DNA of 7,548 nucleotides, from the NCBI GenBank assembly GCA_007116685.1, contig SKIC01000279.1, positions 1 through 7,548 on the forward strand, read 5' to 3'. A model generated the notes under the pieces. That model was not told the DNA's origin. It worked only from the letters and a program-made list of their open reading frames with translations, and ran no database searches. The translations under genes were made by a program, and so were the position numbers. Within the stretch, counting starts at the first letter, position 1; each line of letters starts with the position of its first letter. Shown here piece after piece: positions 1-7,169 of the stretch. Source of the stretch: Balneolales bacterium. Its GTDB lineage: Bacteria > Bacteroidota > Rhodothermia > Balneolales > Natronogracilivirgulaceae.

Positions 1-110
1 CAGGGGGAGAGGTCTCTTTTAAGGTATTGATTTTTAAATTATTACATGTGTGTAGCAAAAGTTTTACCGGACATCAATGATTTTATATCAAATAAATAAT
101 GGCTTTGAAA

Positions 111-127
111 GTGCAACTTAGTTGCGC
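111..127. promoter_or_regulatory. Upstream operator-like palindrome (copy 1)
   Basis: The sequence reads TGCAAC-TTA-GTTGCG, an imperfect inverted repeat centred on position 119 with one mismatch in the outer arm. It shares its core TGCAACTTAGTTGC with a second copy centred 39 bp downstream. Its right arm contains the GTTG (121-124) that would act as the -33 element of the promoter. A repressor bound here would block RNA polymerase. A Zur/Fur-family metalloregulator is the natural candidate because the first gene is a zinc-chaperone-type GTPase, but the motif itself does not identify the regulator. Confidence 0.6.
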
Positions 128-152
128 TATAGGTTAAGGGGTGTTATATTTG
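122..152 (+). promoter_or_regulatory. Bacteroidota-type promoter of the operon
   Basis: TATATTTG at 145-152 matches the Bacteroidota -7 consensus TAnnTTTG exactly. TTG at 122-124 (context GTTG) lies 20 nt upstream, within the usual spacing for the -33 TTTG element. Transcription would start a few bases after 152, around 156-160, leaving a leader of about 30 nt before the ATG at 188. Both promoter elements are covered or touched by the two palindromes, which suggests repression. The assignment is by consensus match only. Confidence 0.55.
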
Positions 153-165
153 CAACTTAGTTGCA
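151..165. promoter_or_regulatory. Downstream operator-like palindrome (copy 2, perfect arms)
   Basis: TGCAAC (151-156), TTA (157-159) and GTTGCA (160-165) form a perfect 6-3-6 inverted repeat centred on 158. It overlaps the end of the -7 element and the predicted transcription start. This is a standard place for a dimeric repressor to act. The 15-bp size suits a Fur-family or other winged-helix dimer. It ends 22 bp before the preferred ATG of the GTPase gene. Confidence 0.65.
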
Positions 166-187
166 TTATAAACCCCTTGATAATTTT

Positions 188-1387
188 ATGAAGCGTCTTC
201 CTGTTACTGTGTTGAGTGGATTTCTTGGATCCGGCAAAACAACACTTCTAAACCACATTCTACACAACAAACAAGACCTCAAAGTTGCCGTCATAGTAAA
301 TGACATGAGCGAGGTTAATATCGATTCCAGACTTGTAGAAGATACCGGAGCCTTATCCCGTACCGAAGAGAAGTTAGTTGAAATGAGTAATGGGTGTATT
401 TGTTGTACACTTAGAGAAGATTTGATTGAAGAAGTAGGGCGATTAGCACAGGAAGGTAGATTTGACTATTTATTGATTGAGAGTACGGGGATATCCGAAC
501 CCTTGCCTGTAGCGCAGACTTTTTATTTCGATATGCCTGATTTACCGGTGAACTTATCTGAAATAAGCAAATTAGACACGTTGGTTACTGTAGTTGATGC
601 ATCCAATTTTTACAGTAATCTGGAATCTCTTGAAACTCTAATTGATCGTGGCTGGCACGAAACTGAGGAGGATGAAAGAAACATTGTGCATCTGCTTATA
701 GATCAGGTAGAATTTGCTAATGTTATCTTACTTAATAAAACGGATTTAGTGTCCGGCAAACAACTTGATAGTATCGAAGCAATGATCAGGAGGTTAAATC
801 CAGGTGCTAAAATTATTCGAACTAAGCACAGCAATGTAAATTTGCAGGAAGTTCTTGATACGAATTTGTTCGACTACGAAACGACATCGCAATCAGCGGG
901 ATGGATTCGAGAATTAGAAAACGAACACACTCCTGAAACCGAAGAATATGGCATAAGCTCAATAGTATTTCGTAACCCAAAGCCATTTCATCCTGCTCGC
1001 TTTTGGAAATATATAAGTGATAATTGGCCCACTAACGTAGTGCGATCTAAAGGCCTCATGTGGATTGCCTCCCGCCCTGACCAAGCCATTAATTGGAGTC
1101 AGGCGGGAGGTTCTCTTAATGCAGAACCTGCCGGGGTCTGGTGGGACTCTCTATCAAAGATGGAGAGAAATCAACATCCAGCTTTTCAGGCTAATGAAGA
1201 GAGAATCATGAGCCGTTGGACAAGAGAGTTTGGCGATCGTATGAATGAGTTAGTGCTCATCGGCCAAAATCTTGATAAAGAACAATTACAGAAAGAATTG
1301 GAAATGTGTTTGTGTGATGCCGACGAAATAGAAGGGTATCACCGTGGAATTCTTTTTGATGATCCGTGGCCAAACTGGGGTTCTTAA
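188..1387 (+). CDS. zigA: COG0523/CobW-family GTPase, ZigA (YciC)-type putative zinc metallochaperone
   Basis: This is a cytoplasmic G3E-family P-loop GTPase thought to deliver zinc to client proteins when zinc is scarce. Numbering from the ATG at 188 gives 399 residues, normal for the ZigA/YciC subfamily. Visible motifs are the Walker A loop GFLGSGKTT (11-19), the metal-binding CICC motif (Cys70, Cys72, Cys73), ESTGISEP (98-105) and the G4 motif NKTD (183-186). The stretch from VVDASNF through DQVEFANV is typical of ZigA/YciC rather than CobW proper. A CobW_C domain fills roughly residues 254-375. A TTG in frame at 161 would extend the protein by nine residues, but it lies inside the second palindrome and near the predicted transcription start, so ATG 188 is preferred. 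It is the first gene of the operon and its promoter carries two repressor-like palindromes. Family and motifs are clear. The zinc specificity comes from the subfamily, not from direct evidence. Confidence 0.88.
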   Translation: MKRLPVTVLSGFLGSGKTTLLNHILHNKQDLKVAVIVNDMSEVNIDSRLVEDTGALSRTEEKLVEMSNGCICCTLREDLIEEVGRLAQEGRFDYLLIESTGISEPLPVAQTFYFDMPDLPVNLSEISKLDTLVTVVDASNFYSNLESLETLIDRGWHETEEDERNIVHLLIDQVEFANVILLNKTDLVSGKQLDSIEAMIRRLNPGAKIIRTKHSNVNLQEVLDTNLFDYETTSQSAGWIRELENEHTPETEEYGISSIVFRNPKPFHPARFWKYISDNWPTNVVRSKGLMWIASRPDQAINWSQAGGSLNAEPAGVWWDSLSKMERNQHPAFQANEERIMSRWTREFGDRMNELVLIGQNLDKEQLQKELEMCLCDADEIEGYHRGILFDDPWPNWGS

Positions 1388-1418
1388 ATCATGAACCTCA
1401 GATTATACTAACGATACC

Positions 1419-2633
1419 ATGCAATTTCGTAAAAGTATATTAGAATGGCTTATCATAGGTGGTGGTATTCATGGTACATATTTATCTCACGCACTACTCA
1501 AAAAGCGGATTACGACTAGACCGAGTTTGGCTATCATCGATCCTAATGATGAGTTAATGGGGCAGTGGAAGCGCGTGACTGCAAATGTAGGAATGTCGCA
1601 TCTCAGATCACCCAGTGTTCATCACATTGATGTTGAGCCATTTTCTCTAAAGCACTTTGCGGAATGTCAAAATTGCAAACAATCATTTTTTATCCCTCCC
1701 AATGAACGCCCTTCTTTGGATTTGTTTAATGAACACTCTGCTCACATAGTCAGAAGAATTGGTTTACATGATATTCACGTTAAAAGTAAAGCCATTAACA
1801 TTGCTTTGGAAAAAGACTTTGTTGAAGTTGAGACTGAAAAAGAAATACTAAAAACACAAAATCTGATTTTAGCACTTGGGCAAAGCGAAAAAAGAGCTTG
1901 GCCGACCTGGGCTAAAAATGCAAAATCAGAAAATGGGAATATCTGCCATGTCTTGGAAGACTCATATTGTTACGAAAAAATACCAGACTCGGGTGAAATT
2001 GTTGTAGTAGGTGGCGGGATGTCTGCTGTTCAAACGGCTTTGTCCTTAATCCGACCAAGCCGAAAAGTTACTTTGCTTTCTCCTCATTCTTTAAGGCAAA
2101 ATAATTACGATGCTGACCCAGGATGGATGGGGCCTAAGTATTTGTCAAAATTCAGAAGGATTTCTTCTTACAGAACAAGAAGAGAAATGATTACAAAAGC
2201 TCGTAACAATGGCTCTATTACCTATGAATTAAAGCAGGAAGTCAATAGAAGGGTTAATGAAAAGACACTCAAAGTTCTGGTAAATGAGTCTCTGAAGTGT
2301 AATGTATTAATGCCTGATTTGATGCTGCTAAATCTTGATAATGGTGATCAAATCGGTTCTAATTATATCGTATTGGCTACTGGATATAATCAAGAATTAC
2401 CAGGCGGGAAACTTGTTCAAAGCCTCATTTCAAAATATGATTTAGCCTGTGCCGAATGTGGATTTCCTATTACGGACTCTCATCTGAAATGGCACGACAA
2501 AGTCTATGTATCCGGTGCGCTTGCTGAACTTGAAGTTGGTCCTGTTTCCAGGAATATCATAGGAGCACGTATGGCAGCAGATAAAATAATCAGAAGCCAA
2601 AAAGTCCAAAAGATACCCCACTTGATAAACTGA
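1419..2633 (+). CDS. FAD/NAD(P)-binding flavoprotein, N-hydroxylating-monooxygenase-like
   Basis: The 404-residue protein has two dinucleotide-binding folds. GGGIHG (14-19) near the N-terminus should bind FAD, and GGGMSA (198-203) in the middle should bind NAD(P)H. LATGY (319-323) matches the signature seen near the end of SidA/IucD/PvdA-type N-hydroxylases and flavin monooxygenases. There is no signal peptide or membrane segment, so it should be cytoplasmic. Two CxxC pairs, Cys83/Cys86 and Cys344/Cys347, are unusual for a plain monooxygenase and could bind metal or form redox disulfides. The start is supported by the Rossmann strand beginning at about residue 9. It lies 31 bp after the GTPase gene, in the same presumed operon. 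The substrate is unknown. An amine or amino-acid hydroxylase used in metallophore synthesis is possible, as is a flavin-dependent disulfide reductase. Confidence is high for the fold and low for the reaction. Confidence 0.75.
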   Translation: MQFRKSILEWLIIGGGIHGTYLSHALLKKRITTRPSLAIIDPNDELMGQWKRVTANVGMSHLRSPSVHHIDVEPFSLKHFAECQNCKQSFFIPPNERPSLDLFNEHSAHIVRRIGLHDIHVKSKAINIALEKDFVEVETEKEILKTQNLILALGQSEKRAWPTWAKNAKSENGNICHVLEDSYCYEKIPDSGEIVVVGGGMSAVQTALSLIRPSRKVTLLSPHSLRQNNYDADPGWMGPKYLSKFRRISSYRTRREMITKARNNGSITYELKQEVNRRVNEKTLKVLVNESLKCNVLMPDLMLLNLDNGDQIGSNYIVLATGYNQELPGGKLVQSLISKYDLACAECGFPITDSHLKWHDKVYVSGALAELEVGPVSRNIIGARMAADKIIRSQKVQKIPHLIN

Positions 2634-2662
2634 TTTTTCCCATTCAACTAAACAACACAATT

Positions 2663-3700
2663 ATGAATAGAAAAAAGTTTCTTGCAACCAGTGCTCTTGG
2701 AATGGGTGCTATTTTCCAGATTCCTTTTACCGGTAGCTCATTGCCAGCTGAAAACGTCTATGAAGCATTTAAAAACTCAGCATCAGAATCAGAGATCTAC
2801 GACGTAATAATAGTTGGAGGAAGTTTTGCTGGTTTATCCGCTGCAATGGGATTAGGTAGATGCCTCAGAAAAGTTCTGGTGTTTAATGAAGGTCTTGCAA
2901 GAAATAGAACTTCTCCACAAGCCAATAATTTGTTTAGCCGTGATGGTGAAAACCCTGCAGAAATTCATCAAATCGCAAAAAAGCAGTTGCAGCAATACAG
3001 AGAATATTTATCAATGATTGCAGGGAAAGTTAATGCTATTGAAGCTAAGGATAGTGTTTTCCAGGTAACTCATGAAAATGGCAGTACATATCAGGCGCAA
3101 CGTATCGTTTTTGCCAGTGGAGTTACCGATAATCTACAAGAGATTTCCGGTTTAGAGGAACTTTGGGGGCGTGGTGTTTATCATTGCCCATATTGCCATG
3201 GTTGGGAAAATCGTGGCAAAAAAACAGTGGTAATTGGTGTTGGTACGCAAGCCTTAGGTTTGGCTTCAACCGTATCGCATTGGGCTTCTGAGATTACATA
3301 CTTCAGCCAAGGGGTGGCATTAGATTTACCAGAACAATCTATACAGATGTTACAAAATGCCGGAATCACTATATTCGATTCTAAAGTTAGTTCAATCAAT
3401 AAAGTGGGCGATTCTATTCACATAAAACTTGAGGGAATAGAAGAGGTTCGTGTTTTTGAGGCTTGCTATGCCCCTGGAGTGATAACTGCGAACAGTACTT
3501 TAGCAACATCTTTGGGTTGTACGACTACAAGAAGTGGGAGTATAGAAGTAAACGAGCAATACATGAGTTCCATAGAGCATGTGTATGCAATTGGTGATGT
3601 ATGTAATCGCTCAAATGGTCAGGTAGTTCATGCCGCCTATTCTGGAACAGTAGTAGCCGCCGCCATAAATAATGACTTTCTGAGAAGACGCCTCTCATAA
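2663..3700 (+). CDS. Thioredoxin-reductase-like FAD/NAD(P) oxidoreductase with N-terminal export signal
   Basis: From about residue 46 the protein follows the low-molecular-weight thioredoxin reductase plan. It has an FAD-binding loop GGSFAG (52-57), a redox CPYCHG motif (Cys175, Cys178) where TrxB carries CATCDG, an NAD(P)H-binding loop GVGTQA (192-197) and the second FAD motif AIGDV (309-313). CPYCHG replaces the usual acid after the second Cys with His179, a feature of a TrxB-like side family of unassigned substrate. The extra N-terminus of about 45 residues begins MNRKKFLATS and continues with a weakly hydrophobic run (10-29). This resembles a Tat signal with RK in place of RR, and a FAD protein would suit folded export. 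If it is exported, the source of reductant outside the membrane is unclear. The gene starts 29 bp after the upstream flavoprotein gene and lacks a clear Shine-Dalgarno sequence. Its partner could be a thioredoxin-like protein, or the substrate of the downstream transporter. Confidence 0.78.
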   Translation: MNRKKFLATSALGMGAIFQIPFTGSSLPAENVYEAFKNSASESEIYDVIIVGGSFAGLSAAMGLGRCLRKVLVFNEGLARNRTSPQANNLFSRDGENPAEIHQIAKKQLQQYREYLSMIAGKVNAIEAKDSVFQVTHENGSTYQAQRIVFASGVTDNLQEISGLEELWGRGVYHCPYCHGWENRGKKTVVIGVGTQALGLASTVSHWASEITYFSQGVALDLPEQSIQMLQNAGITIFDSKVSSINKVGDSIHIKLEGIEEVRVFEACYAPGVITANSTLATSLGCTTTRSGSIEVNEQYMSSIEHVYAIGDVCNRSNGQVVHAAYSGTVVAAAINNDFLRRRLS

Positions 3701-3718
3701 TCCAAAATTCAAATTCTC

Positions 3719-4420
3719 ATGATTCAAGCACTGAAACTCAGCAAAACGTATAACGGTTCCACAGCAGTCAATGCTCTGGATTTGCACATCAATAAATCTG
3801 AAATCTATTGTTTACTCGGTGCCAACGGTGCCGGTAAAACGACTACGATTAATCTATTCCTGAATCTAACAGCGCCAAGTTCCGGTATTGCTAAGATAGC
3901 TGGATTAGATGTGACCACGAATCCTCTCGAAACAAAGCAAAAACTGACCTACATTCCTGAAAATTTGATGCTGTACCCAAAATTAACAGGTGTCGAAAAC
4001 TTGCAATTTTTTTGTGGCCTGTCTGGGATTAAACTGAATGACAAAGAAGCTGAAATATATTTAAAAGAATCAGGATTACAGGAAGATGCGCGCCACAAAA
4101 GAGTAGAAAACTACTCTAAGGGAATGCGACAAAAGGTGGGTATTGCTTTGGCAATTGCGCGTTCATCCGAGGTACTTTTATTAGATGAGCCTACAAGTGG
4201 ACTTGACCCAGCGGCTAGTAATGATTTCGCAAACTTGTTAACCGATATGAAGGAACGAGGCGCTGCAATTCTTATGGCTACTCACGATTTATTTCGTGCT
4301 AAAGAGACTGGAACTCGTATTGGTATCATGAATAAAGGGCGCTTAGTAGAAGAGCTGAAGGCAGAAGACATCACACATAGTGACTTAGAAAAGATTTATC
4401 TCAATCATATGAAGGAGTAG
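3719..4420 (+). CDS. ABC transporter ATP-binding protein (NosF/CcmA-like)
   Basis: This 233-residue single-domain ATPase should energise the two permeases encoded directly downstream. It has Walker A GANGAGKTT (34-42), ABC signature YSKGMRQ (132-138), Walker B LLLDEP ending in Asp156-Glu157, a D-loop GLDP (161-164) and H-loop His189. The Q-loop reads YIPEN (79-83 region) with Glu81 where most ABC ATPases have Gln. The same PEN form occurs in NosF-type ATPases paired with NosY-like ABC-2 permeases. All catalytic residues are present, so the protein should be active at the cytoplasmic face. The gene begins 18 bp after the reductase gene and ends 2 bp before the first permease. It is an ABC-2-type export or envelope-assembly ATPase, and the cargo is unknown. 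Confidence 0.9.
   Translation: MIQALKLSKTYNGSTAVNALDLHINKSEIYCLLGANGAGKTTTINLFLNLTAPSSGIAKIAGLDVTTNPLETKQKLTYIPENLMLYPKLTGVENLQFFCGLSGIKLNDKEAEIYLKESGLQEDARHKRVENYSKGMRQKVGIALAIARSSEVLLLDEPTSGLDPAASNDFANLLTDMKERGAAILMATHDLFRAKETGTRIGIMNKGRLVEELKAEDITHSDLEKIYLNHMKE
4412..4417 (+). promoter_or_regulatory. Shine-Dalgarno site of the first permease
   Basis: AAGGAG lies 5 nt before the ATG at 4423 and inside the last codons of the ATPase gene. It fixes the permease start and couples its translation to the ATPase. The first four genes lack such a site, as is usual in Bacteroidota, so its presence here is notable. Confidence 0.6.
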
Positions 4421-4422
4421 TC

Positions 4423-5844
4423 ATGGTGGTATTGTCTATTGCTAAAAATGAGTTAAAGAAGTACGTACGCGATAACGTAGTTACTACCCTGGGTATCTTT
4501 TTATTACTATTGCTATCAGTGTCAGTATATACCGGTGTAACGTACTATAAAAGTATGGCTGAACAACATGCAATCGCAGAGGAAGTAGCCCGAATTCAAT
4601 GGGAGAATCAAGGTGAAAAAAATCCTCATTCAGCGGCACATTATGGCACATTTGCGTTTAAACCCGTTAGCATATTGTCAGTTTTTGATCCGGGAGTAGA
4701 TAAATACACCGGAGTTTCCATTTTCTTAGAAGCACACCGTCAAAACTTTGCAGCCAATAGCATAGCAGAGGATAAGGATTCGGCCAGAAGGTTTGCTGAA
4801 CTTACACCCTCGTTCATTTTTGCTTATTTATTTCCATTATTTCTAATTCTTGCCGGTTTTCGTTCTGTGATATCGGAAAAAGAATCCGGTATGTATCGGT
4901 TTTTGAAAAGTCAGGGAGTAACAAATTTTCAACTTGTTTCGGGAAAGACTTTGGGACTTTGGGGAATTTTGATACTACTCTTTTTGCCTTTTCTGCTGAT
5001 AGGAATTTTCTTTCTCATGCTCACCGATTCCTCACAAAATGATGTATTCCGATTTTTACTAACGGCCGGTATATGGCTTATCTATTTTGGAATCATCATT
5101 AATATCACCATTGCGGTATCTGCTTGGGTAAAGAGCTCCGGTTCTGCCATGATTCTGCTATTGACGCTTTGGATATTGAGTACCTTATTGGTGCCTCGTC
5201 TCATTACAAATTTGGCTACCAACATTTATCCGGTACCCAACACATCGGATTTTTACCAAGCCATTAGAACAGATTTGTTAGAGGGGATAGATGGACATAA
5301 TCCGTATAGCGAGCATAGTGCCGCTTTTCGGGATTCTATTTTGGTTGCCTATGGCGTCGAGGATGTTTCTGAATTGCCTTTTAATTTTCGAGGTTTGATG
5401 CTGCAGGAAGGAGAGGAGTTTGAAAAGAGAATTTATGATCATCACTTTGCTAAAATTGATGCCATACATCAGCAGCAAATTGGCTTATTTACGGTTAGTT
5501 CTGTTTTATCACCAACGCTAGCAGCTCGCTTATCTTCCATGGCTATTGCCGGAACGGATATGCATGCCTTCAATCATTTTACTGCTGATGCCGAGGAATA
5601 TCGTATTTCCTTGATGCGGGAATTGAATATGGATTTAAAACTAAATGCCGTAGGAGACAGAGTGGTAGGATATACGACTGGTAGTGACTTCTTTGCACAA
5701 AATATATCGTTCACCTACGAAAGACCAGACCGAGTACTGCTTGATCGATCGCAGTTATCTCCCATTCTTATGTTAATCTTTTGGTTCTTTCTATCAGCGG
5801 TAATGCTAATTGTGGTTACAAAACGGAGTGAGGTGGTAACATGA
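4423..5844 (+). CDS. ABC-2-type permease, DUF3526 family (first subunit)
   Basis: The 473-residue membrane protein has six likely helices at about 20-40, 129-150, 175-200, 208-233, 241-262 and 446-466. Two large extracytoplasmic loops (41-128 and 263-445) are typical of DUF3526 permeases. Family landmarks are the HSAAHYGTFAFKP stretch (69-81), FDPGVDKYTG (88-97) followed by FLEAHRQN, and the cytoplasmic ISEKESGMYRFLKSQG segment (150-165) between helices 2 and 3, which corresponds to the ABC-2 SxExExGT motif. It should pair with the second permease to form the transmembrane channel driven by the upstream ATPase. The start is supported by AAGGAG 5 nt upstream. The stop overlaps the next start by 4 bp (ATGA). 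Cargo is not evident, and the large loops may dock a periplasmic partner. Confidence 0.83.
   Translation: MVVLSIAKNELKKYVRDNVVTTLGIFLLLLLSVSVYTGVTYYKSMAEQHAIAEEVARIQWENQGEKNPHSAAHYGTFAFKPVSILSVFDPGVDKYTGVSIFLEAHRQNFAANSIAEDKDSARRFAELTPSFIFAYLFPLFLILAGFRSVISEKESGMYRFLKSQGVTNFQLVSGKTLGLWGILILLFLPFLLIGIFFLMLTDSSQNDVFRFLLTAGIWLIYFGIIINITIAVSAWVKSSGSAMILLLTLWILSTLLVPRLITNLATNIYPVPNTSDFYQAIRTDLLEGIDGHNPYSEHSAAFRDSILVAYGVEDVSELPFNFRGLMLQEGEEFEKRIYDHHFAKIDAIHQQQIGLFTVSSVLSPTLAARLSSMAIAGTDMHAFNHFTADAEEYRISLMRELNMDLKLNAVGDRVVGYTTGSDFFAQNISFTYERPDRVLLDRSQLSPILMLIFWFFLSAVMLIVVTKRSEVVT
5830..5836 (+). promoter_or_regulatory. Shine-Dalgarno site of the second permease
   Basis: GAGGTGG sits 4 nt before the ATG at 5841 and inside the 3' end of the first permease gene. 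With the ATGA overlap it points to translational coupling, giving near equal amounts of the two permease subunits. Confidence 0.5.
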
Positions 5845-7142
5845 AAGATCTATTCTTATTTGAATGGCGACATATTCGTAATTCCGGTTCTTTTTTGGGA
5901 ATGCTCGTAATTATACCCTTACTGATAGGTTTTAGTTTACATCTGGGAAATGAGCGTGTTAATCAACAGTTGGAGACTATTTCTCAATTACGAGAAATGG
6001 AAGAAACGTTTTACTACGACAAATTAAACGAACTAAAAGCCATCGAAGCCGGAGAAGCGGAATATAATGCCTGGTGGCAAAATCCTGCAAATCCTTTAGT
6101 GCTGGCACAATTTAACCAAGCTGGCAGGCATGTTTTTTTAGAACCAAAACCATTATCAGCATTGGCTTCCGGTCAATTAGATATTTTTCCTTATTACGGG
6201 AAAGTGACGTTAACAACTGCGGATCCTTTACGGGATAATGCTTTGGAAAACCCTTTCATGCAAGTAGCGGGAAGTTTTGATTTCGCCTTTGTACTTGTGT
6301 GGCTAATACCATTGTTTGTTATCGTTATGGGATATAATGTGATTTCATCGGAGAGAGAAAATGGCACCTATGCGCTTTTACAATCCCAGCCAATAGCTAT
6401 CAAAAAAATTCTTTTCTACAAACTTCTGTTTCGGTTTTTGGTTATCTCAGGTTTAATAGTGATATCACTCATTCTCTGGGCATTGGTTTACGGGATTAAT
6501 GTTTTTAGCATTTCAGGTCTACAACTGATATCAATAGTTCTTCTGTATATCGCTTTCTGGTTTTGCCTATGTGCTATTTTTAATTTATATCAGACAAGTT
6601 CTGCAGTTAATGCTGTAGGCTTAGCTGGATTGTGGGTTATTCTTTTATTGGTGATTCCTGCCCTAATTTCGTTGATAGTTAGTACTGTACATCCGATTCC
6701 GTCAAGAGCCATTTGGATTACGGAACAAAGAGCCATTCAGCAAGATGTTCAAGCGCAAGGAGAGGAGCTCTTTGATCTTTGGTTAGTTGATCATCCGGAA
6801 GAATTTTTGGAAGGAGATACTCCTCAGTTTTATCAGTCTTGGGTACGACGTTTAGTTTGGGCAGAAAACATTGCTGAGCGTGAGCAAAAAGCAGAACGTA
6901 TTTTTGAAGAACCCCGAATTCGTCAATCTGAAATGGCTTCAAGACTACGTTTCTTATCTCCACCAATGGCACTTCAAACTTGGTTGGAAAGAAAAGCTGG
7001 TTCAGATGCTGAACGACTCAGAAGTTTAGATCAAGAATTAAAAAGATTTCAATCAGAATGGCAGGTTTTCTTTTTGCCACGTTTTTACAGGCTTGATTTT
7101 TTTACGCCTGATGAATTTGATTTAATTCCGAGACCATCCTAA
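5841..7142 (+). CDS. ABC-2-type permease, DUF3526 family (second subunit), probably missing its last helix
   Basis: The 433-residue protein has helices at about 17-36, 148-168, 197-217, 226-248 and 256-283. DUF3526 landmarks include FLEPKPLSALASGQLDIFPYYGK (starting at residue 99), AGSFDFAFVL (143-152) and the cytoplasmic SSERENGTYALL (169-180). The extracytoplasmic region from 284 ends abruptly with FDLIPRPS. The sister permease, and family members as I recall them, continue past this point into a sixth helix that returns the C-terminus to the cytoplasm. No frame after 7142 encodes such a helix, so a frameshift alone does not explain the loss. Either the gene was cut by a rearrangement just after the codon for Arg431 (7131-7133), or this subfamily naturally ends here. 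It overlaps the first permease gene by 4 bp. The permease identity is secure, but whether it still functions is uncertain. Confidence 0.8.
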   Translation: MKDLFLFEWRHIRNSGSFLGMLVIIPLLIGFSLHLGNERVNQQLETISQLREMEETFYYDKLNELKAIEAGEAEYNAWWQNPANPLVLAQFNQAGRHVFLEPKPLSALASGQLDIFPYYGKVTLTTADPLRDNALENPFMQVAGSFDFAFVLVWLIPLFVIVMGYNVISSERENGTYALLQSQPIAIKKILFYKLLFRFLVISGLIVISLILWALVYGINVFSISGLQLISIVLLYIAFWFCLCAIFNLYQTSSAVNAVGLAGLWVILLLVIPALISLIVSTVHPIPSRAIWITEQRAIQQDVQAQGEELFDLWLVDHPEEFLEGDTPQFYQSWVRRLVWAENIAEREQKAERIFEEPRIRQSEMASRLRFLSPPMALQTWLERKAGSDAERLRSLDQELKRFQSEWQVFFLPRFYRLDFFTPDEFDLIPRPS

Positions 7143-7169
7143 AAAGTACATGAAATAATGACAACAAAA

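Noticed and set aside
7..20. Short hairpin with a T run (AGAG..CTCT then TTTT) as a terminator of an upstream gene
   Set aside because: The stem is only 3-4 bp with a 2-4 nt loop and no upstream gene can be seen, so a terminator is not supported.
1..110. Possible 3' end of an upstream gene
   Set aside because: All frames close within short distances and none gives a recognisable protein tail.
2442..2660. Minus-strand open frame of 72 residues
   Set aside because: It is antisense to the monooxygenase-like gene and its product has no recognisable domain, so it is a chance frame. The minus-strand frames at 3181-3399, 5278-5478 and 6718-6972 were dismissed for the same reason.
7143..7169. Operon terminator between the convergent genes
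   Set aside because: No GC stem followed by a T run is visible in this 27-bp gap on either strand.
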